40,876 nt of DNA from Candidatus Adlerbacteria bacterium (lineage in GTDB: Bacteria > Patescibacteriota > Minisyncoccia > Phycocordibacterales > SBAW01). Below, piece by piece: positions 36,251 to 40,876 of the stretch; positions within the stretch are counted from its first letter, which is position 1; the number at the start of each line of letters is the position of its first letter. The DNA is taken from NCBI GenBank assembly GCA_903851045.1, contig CAINNF010000016.1, positions 1 to 40,876 on the forward strand, read 5' to 3'. The position numbers and the translations under genes are program-made. The notes below the pieces were generated by a model. It saw only the letters and a list, made by a program, of their open reading frames with translations, was not told the origin of the DNA and did not search any database.

Positions 36251-37162
36251 ATGCAGATCGTGAATGTCTCTGTCGCCGAACGTCGTCGTTTCGTCCCCGT
36301 GCGGGGGTGGGACAGCGTCATCGCAGCACTCACGCTGTTCGGTAACGGCTACTCTCGTGCCGCGTGGAAGGCGGAGGACGACGTCTTGGAATCGATCGCA
36401 GAGAGTGCGGGCGACCTCGGCGCCCTTCTCTTCATACTCGGCTCACCCGAGGCGGGCAAGCGCAGCAATCTCGTCGACAAGCTGCTCCTTGAAGCTGGCC
36501 AGACGCTCGAATATCGTCCGAGGTTCTCGCGGAGTTATGACTACGATGGCGCGGGTACGCCATTCATGAAGACGACCGTCGACATCAACAATATTGGTGA
36601 CGACATGTACTGCATCGGCCTCAATGCCGCCTATGTGGGCGACGAGCCCGAAGCGGGACTCGCCGAGTATCTCGGCATCCCGCGCACACTGCTTTCGTGC
36701 ACCGTCGAAGTCGAGACCAACCCGGTGGCGGGCAACCGCTTCGAGTTCGACTTCGAGCCTATACTGCGCAGGCTCGAGTCGGTGCTCAATACCAGAAAGA
36801 TCACCGGCATGCAGGTCGCGAGAGCGATGATGCGCCATGGTGACGAAGTCGGAGTCTTAACGCTCGACGAGATTCGTGGCCTGTGCGTGCGGATCCAGCT
36901 GGGCCGCGTCGAGCGTCGCATGAAGTTCGATCGTCGCACTGGCACGGAGCGTGACACGTGGTCCATCGACGGCCGCCTGCTCTCCGGCGAGCTGAGGCGG
37001 GACTATGGCGCGGAGAATGAGGACGCGAAAGCGACCCCGACCCTCGAGATCGTCGTCTCGTCGGCTCAGCGATCCAACTGGGAGGCTGATCCAATCTGGA
37101 AGTTCGAGCAGCAGCAGGCTGCGATCCTGCTCGCGCAGCGGATCGCCAGAGTGCTGAAGTAA
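36251..37162 (+). CDS. Hypothetical protein (303 aa), no family recognised
   Basis: Long ORF 38 bp downstream of the 35187 gene; terminator follows. Confidence 0.75.
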   Translation: MQIVNVSVAERRRFVPVRGWDSVIAALTLFGNGYSRAAWKAEDDVLESIAESAGDLGALLFILGSPEAGKRSNLVDKLLLEAGQTLEYRPRFSRSYDYDGAGTPFMKTTVDINNIGDDMYCIGLNAAYVGDEPEAGLAEYLGIPRTLLSCTVEVETNPVAGNRFEFDFEPILRRLESVLNTRKITGMQVARAMMRHGDEVGVLTLDEIRGLCVRIQLGRVERRMKFDRRTGTERDTWSIDGRLLSGELRRDYGAENEDAKATPTLEIVVSSAQRSNWEADPIWKFEQQQAAILLAQRIARVLK

Positions 37163-37183
37163 CACGGCTCTATTGTGCCCACG

Positions 37184-37221
37184 GGGCGCCCACGGTTTCA
37201 CCACCGCTGGGCGCTCTTTTT
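37184..37221 (+). terminator. Rho-independent terminator
   Basis: GCGCCCACGG-tttcacca-CCGCTGGGCGC followed by TCTTTTT. Confidence 0.8.
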
Positions 37222-37249
37222 ATTACATGTATCATGGTAAAATATATCC

Positions 37250-37882
37250 ATGCATATCACCAAATTGGGTCACTGCTGCCTCCTTGTCGAGACCAAGGGC
37301 AAGCGCATCCTCACCGACCCGGGGAGCTACACCGTGGAGGCTCAGTCGCGCCTCATCAACATCGACTACATCCTCTTTACCCACGAGCATCAGGACCACT
37401 ATCACCTCGAGTCCCTGCGGACACTCCTCGCCAACAACCCCCAGGCCCTCGTGTACGCCAACAACTCGGTCAGCGCGCTCCTGTTGGCTGAGGGAATTGC
37501 GCATACACAAGTCAATCATGGCGACCGCATCTCGCTCGGCGAGGTCGTCGTGCGCGGCATCGGCGAGAAGCATGCGCAGATGCACAGCTCTATCCCACTA
37601 TCATCCAACATGGGCTATCTCATCGACGAGCGCCTGTGGTACCCCGGAGACGCCTTCACCGACCCCAAGCTCGCGGTCGAAATCCTGGCGCTCCCGGTCT
37701 CGGGCCCATGGATGAAGATAAGCGAAGTGATAGACTACGCGCTCCACCTCAACCCCAAAAAAGCCTTCCCCGTCCACGACGCCACCCGCTTCGGCAGCGC
37801 CCACACCCTCCCCACCAAGATCCTCGACCCGAGAGGCATAGAGTTCGTCGTGATGGTCGAAGGGGATACGAGGGAGTTCTAA
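37250..37882 (+). CDS. MBL-fold metallo-hydrolase (UlaG-like)
   Basis: LGHCCLLVETKGKRILTDPGSY, FTHEHQDHYH, WYPGDAFTDP, PVHDA motifs. Confidence 0.88.
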   Translation: MHITKLGHCCLLVETKGKRILTDPGSYTVEAQSRLINIDYILFTHEHQDHYHLESLRTLLANNPQALVYANNSVSALLLAEGIAHTQVNHGDRISLGEVVVRGIGEKHAQMHSSIPLSSNMGYLIDERLWYPGDAFTDPKLAVEILALPVSGPWMKISEVIDYALHLNPKKAFPVHDATRFGSAHTLPTKILDPRGIEFVVMVEGDTREF

Positions 37883-37890
37883 AGACAAGG

Positions 37891-38352
37891 TCACCATATC
37901 CAATTCATCATAAAAGTAAACAGTGGCTCTGGTATGTTGTTGCCGGCTATGCCATGTCCTGTTTGGTATCGTAGAACGACGTTGAAGATTATTATGCCGA
38001 GAGAAAGAGATAATCTGAGTCCTGAGACGACGAAAGAACTTCTGATAAAACCAAATAGGTATAGTAGTAATGCAGAGACAAAGATTACCGGTCCAGCGAT
38101 AATAAGTGGCAATAGTTCAGTTAATATGTGAGTTGATTGGGGAGCGGGACCGTCACAAGCAAATAGTAAGATTGGTGTTAGAGGCGGTGTCCCAGAATTG
38201 CAAGAAAGTGACACCCCAACAACCATTGTGATAAGCAGGAGGTATGGGATAGTATCAAGACCCAACAAAATAAGACACCCACGAGCAAGTTTCTTTATTA
38301 GAGAGGCTTGTTTGTTTAACGTAACAACAGGAATCTGCGGCGGCATACTCAC
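37891..38352 (-). CDS. Hypothetical multi-TM membrane protein (153 aa)
   Basis: Several hydrophobic segments; AT-richer than neighbours; convergent with the MBL gene. Confidence 0.55.
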   Translation of the reverse strand: MSMPPQIPVVTLNKQASLIKKLARGCLILLGLDTIPYLLLITMVVGVSLSCNSGTPPLTPILLFACDGPAPQSTHILTELLPLIIAGPVIFVSALLLYLFGFIRSSFVVSGLRLSLSLGIIIFNVVLRYQTGHGIAGNNIPEPLFTFMMNWIW

Positions 38353-38370
38353 CTCAAGTATACCATCAAG

Positions 38371-38390
38371 TTTGTGACCTTATGGGGAAT
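38371..38390 (-). repeat. Partial copy of the tRNA-Glu-like 3' end (T-arm/acceptor)
   Basis: Minus strand CCGATTCCCCATAAGGTCACA versus TTCGGTTCCCCATAGGGTCACA at 34941-34962. Confidence 0.6.
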
Positions 38391-38514
38391 CGGATAATTG
38401 ATAATTGTGATAATTGGGGAGTCTTAAATTCTAATCTGAAACGCACCACATAGAAACACACAATACCCGTCGGGATACACTGGATGTGCTTAGTAGCCAA
38501 TATATACGACAGGT

Positions 38515-39000
38515 ATGTGTATCACACAGCGTACTCGCAGTAGTCATCTCTCGCAAGAAGATCGTGCGGTTATTCAGGCTCTGCACGTGCGAGGAGAAAG
38601 TCTCCGCACGATCGCACAGAGTATCGCAAAACATCACTCGACCGTGAGTCGAGAGTTGCGACGCAACAAGGGTTCGTCAGGAGCGTACACTGCTCATCTG
38701 GCACATCAGAAGTATCTCCACAGACTGGTGACTGGTCACCCGCGGTCATTGCACACTTCTCCGGTCGTGTCTGCCACCAGACTATCTACACGTGGATCTG
38801 GCGGTCACGCCCCGCTCTACGCCAGCTGTTACCGCACTGTGGTAAGTATCGCAGACGTTACGGTACCAGCACAGCACCATCAAAACACTGGAATACGCGC
38901 ATACGCACCATCGCGACAAGACCGAAGCACATAGAGACGCGAGCTGAACTCGGCCACTACGAAGGTGACACTGTGTTGCTTAATCGCGCGACCGGGTAAT
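38515..39000 (+). pseudogene. IS30-family transposase remnant
   Basis: LSQEDRAVIQALHVRGESLRTIAQSIAKHHSTVSRELRRN (IS30 HTH), then a frameshifted remainder and a fragment RAELGHYEGDTVLL in a different frame; no intact catalytic domain. Confidence 0.8.
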
Positions 39001-39090
39001 TGGGGAGTGGTCCGATTAATTTAGTTTTTTTGTGTTGTCATATTTAGCTGGGGGATGGAGGAAAGCGGGAAGAATAATATGTAAGAAAAA

Positions 39091-39117
39091 AGCACGACCC
39101 GGGGAGGGGTCGTGCTT
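39091..39117 (-). terminator. Rho-independent terminator
   Basis: On the minus strand: AGCACGACCC-ctcccc-GGGTCGTGCT-TTTTTC. Confidence 0.85.
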
Positions 39118-39143
39118 TGGGGGTTGGGGAGTGGGAGTGGCGG

Positions 39144-39455
39144 TTAGTCGATCCGGCTTTCCCAGGTTACCTTGAGGACGCCGTTGGTGCTGTGGCGGAC
39201 TTCGCGGAAGCCGAGGAGGGGACCCAGGACCTCGCGCCACTGAGCGATCGTGCCCACGACGCCGTTGATCTCGAGCGTGTTGAACTGTGGGTCGTCCAGG
39301 TTCTCGTCGTGATAGATGTCGACCGTCTCCTTGCAGCAGCCGCACTTCACGCGGACCCGGGCGCTGGTGGAGCGTGTCGGGCTCAGGATGCGGCCCTTGC
39401 GCCGGGTTACCCGCAGCGGGTGCATGCCACCCGCGATCTTTTCGACCTTACCCAC
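39144..39455 (-). CDS. Small hypothetical protein with CGCC motif (103 aa)
   Basis: GTG start after AAGGAGAATACC; TTGACG-17-TTTAAT promoter on the minus strand; terminator downstream. Confidence 0.7.
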   Translation of the reverse strand: MGKVEKIAGGMHPLRVTRRKGRILSPTRSTSARVRVKCGCCKETVDIYHDENLDDPQFNTLEINGVVGTIAQWREVLGPLLGFREVRHSTNGVLKVTWESRID

Positions 39456-39640
39456 GGTATTCTCCTTGTGTTATTTTGTGTTTCGCGTCACGACATGGCA
39501 AAACGCCAGTGCCAATCTGGGACGCATTAAATCATATGATATATAAAACGTCAAACTCTTTAGTAAAAATTGACATACTATCTATTGTATAGTACGCTAC
39601 TCAGCAGAAACAAAAGTAGCTCTAACCATGGAGATCAACA

Positions 39641-39883
39641 GTGACTCAAACGGACTCCACACACTTCTCTGCTGAAGAACAGGTAGCTGCTCTTCGACGA
39701 AGTGCGCTCAATTCAGTCGCCCTTGCGGAAGATGGCCTCGCTGAATTCAAGAGGTTCTGCGCTGCCGCTCCCGAACGCGAGTGGCTCGTCGCGTATCTCG
39801 AACGAAGCCAGGTGTGCATCGCTGCAGCCATCGAATCGCTCCGGCGTGCGCGGGAAGCTGCGAACCAAATCGCTACTACATGA
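39641..39883 (+). CDS. Small hypothetical helical protein (80 aa)
   Basis: GTG start after GGAGATCAACA; TTGACA promoter at ~39570; terminator downstream. Confidence 0.65.
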   Translation: MTQTDSTHFSAEEQVAALRRSALNSVALAEDGLAEFKRFCAAAPEREWLVAYLERSQVCIAAAIESLRRAREAANQIATT

Positions 39884-39911
39884 TATCCTTGCGCTGCTCT
39901 TAGCAGAGGCA

Positions 39912-39961
39912 ACCGCCTCACTCAAAGATCACTTCGGTGGTCCGAGGGTGAGGCGGTATTT
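39912..39961 (+). terminator. Rho-independent terminator
   Basis: ACCGCCTCAC ... GTGAGGCGGT followed by ATTT. Confidence 0.65.
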
Positions 39962-40000
39962 GCTTACAAAATATTCGAAATAAAGGGAAAAAGAAAAAAA

Positions 40001-40088
40001 GGGGACAGTCACCATATCTACGGAGTGTGGCCCAAGATGCTAGGTAGCAACCATCGTGCTCGTTCATAAATATGGTGACTGGTCCCCT
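40001..40088. mobile_element. MITE-like / transposase-associated inverted repeat element
   Basis: ggggacagtcaccatat (40001-40017) and atatggtgactggtcccc (~40070-40087) are near-perfect inverted repeats flanking ~52 bp. Confidence 0.55.
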
Positions 40089-40360
40089 TACTCCTACTCC
40101 GACTGATAGATATCAGGCGATTAACCGAACACATGTTCGTGGTCGAGGAACAGATATTTTTAGGTATCAAAAAAGTGGTCGTTGATATGATCTCGGATCG
40201 CTTTATTGAACATTCCTCCTCGCAGAAAGCGAGGTGAGCCTTTCGGCCATTTGTGCTCACATGGTAGCAAATCTGGGCTGCACCTCAATCATAGGGAACT
40301 TGACAGGCTTGTTTATAGATTATATTGTGCACGTAGCTTCACACAGACACGAGGTCTCCC

Positions 40361-40687
40361 ATGGATGTTCGCGCGGTTCCCTTTCACTACGGCTTCTTCT
40401 GGCACGCGATGATCGGGCTTCTCGGCCGTCAACCTGATACCAGTCATCGTCATGGCTGGGATGGCCTCTACATGTTCCGTTATAAGCCGAAAGATGAGAC
40501 CGAGAAGAGGACATTCTCTGAAGGCTCCGCGAAACTTCGGGAATGGCTCAGTATGTTCGAGCTCACGCCGTTTAGTTCGCGTTGCGAGTACGGCCGTCTC
40601 CTTCACCCGGAGGAAGGGGAGGAGGGCAAGGACTATCTCGACATCTGTATCGTCCATCCCGTCGAGAAAAAGGAAAAGGAACGCTGA
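40361..40687 (+). CDS. Small hypothetical protein (108 aa)
   Basis: ORF MDVRAVPFHYGFFWHAMIGLLG...; TTGACA at 40300-40305; terminator downstream. Confidence 0.65.
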   Translation: MDVRAVPFHYGFFWHAMIGLLGRQPDTSHRHGWDGLYMFRYKPKDETEKRTFSEGSAKLREWLSMFELTPFSSRCEYGRLLHPEEGEEGKDYLDICIVHPVEKKEKER

Positions 40688-40713
40688 CCGCCAGCATCCT
40701 TGCCCGACTTCAT

Positions 40714-40739
40714 GAACCCCGCGTTTGCGGGGTTCTTTT
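40714..40739 (+). terminator. Rho-independent terminator
   Basis: GAACCCCGC-gttt-GCGGGGTTC-TTTT. Confidence 0.9.
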
Positions 40740-40752
40740 CATTACCAAAGAA

Positions 40753-40876
40753 CCCCGGGCACGTGGACTGTCTCCAACCTTGAAGTAAGGCCTTCGTGCC
40801 CGGGGGTGAATGGAACCGCTACGTACACACGTCCCCTAGGACGTGGTACGCTCGTCCCATGAGGACTCGTCAGTTA
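40753..40876. other. Cluster of strong RNA-type hairpins at the window edge
   Basis: CCCCGGGCACG/CGTGCCCGGGG (11 bp) enclosing two short stems; CGTAC(a)CACGTCC-ccta-GGACGTGGTACG; GTCC-catga-GGAC. Confidence 0.5.

Noticed and set aside
35187-37162. Two-gene ORFan operon as a toxin-antitoxin or restriction-modification pair
   Set aside because: Both proteins are large and similar in size, with no nuclease, methyltransferase or antitoxin-type motifs recognised; kept only as an uncharacterised operon.
40800-40876. Hammerhead-ribozyme-like core on the minus strand (CUGACGA-GUCC-ucau(g)-GGAC-GA...)
   Set aside because: The CUGANGA box and a stem II with G-C closing match, but the following GAAA is GAGC (A14 lost), nucleotides flanking CUGA and the putative cleavage site do not pair to start stem I, and the element is truncated by the window edge.

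Overview
The window looks like a chromosomal segment of a CPR/Patescibacteria-type (Parcubacteria-like) bacterium. This is inferred from gene content and order; no search was run. The core, about 4.5-33.2 kb, is dense housekeeping DNA: fmt-def, murA, mreB, a delta-prime-like subunit, nth, eno, frr, rseP, proS, an mreB-mreC-mreD-mrdA cluster, greA, lysS, a type IV pilin-like gene, a short dcw cluster (mraZ-rsmH-ftsL-like-ftsI-murF), a peroxiredoxin, an S49 peptidase, an SBF-type transporter and a RecQ-like helicase. The flanks (0-4.5 kb and 33.2-40.9 kb) are accessory in character. They hold small ORFan genes, most with their own TTGACA-type promoter and hairpin terminator, a tRNA-Glu(CUC)-like gene, an IS30-type transposase remnant, dispersed AT-rich repeats and several strongly structured intergenic regions. 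The most interesting observations are: (i) a triplicated 51-bp in-frame, partly palindromic repeat inside murF, with related-looking palindromic in-frame insertions in murA and fmt; (ii) an apparent free-standing ~90-nt RNA with its own promoter, three-way junction and terminator at ~4.44-4.53 kb; (iii) a tRNA-Glu-like gene with non-canonical positions whose 3' end is partly duplicated 3.4 kb away; (iv) a two-gene ORFan operon at 35.1-37.2 kb; (v) an endonuclease III homologue without Fe-S cluster cysteines; (vi) a MITE-like inverted repeat near 40.0 kb. No CRISPR array, rRNA or recognisable defence system was seen.
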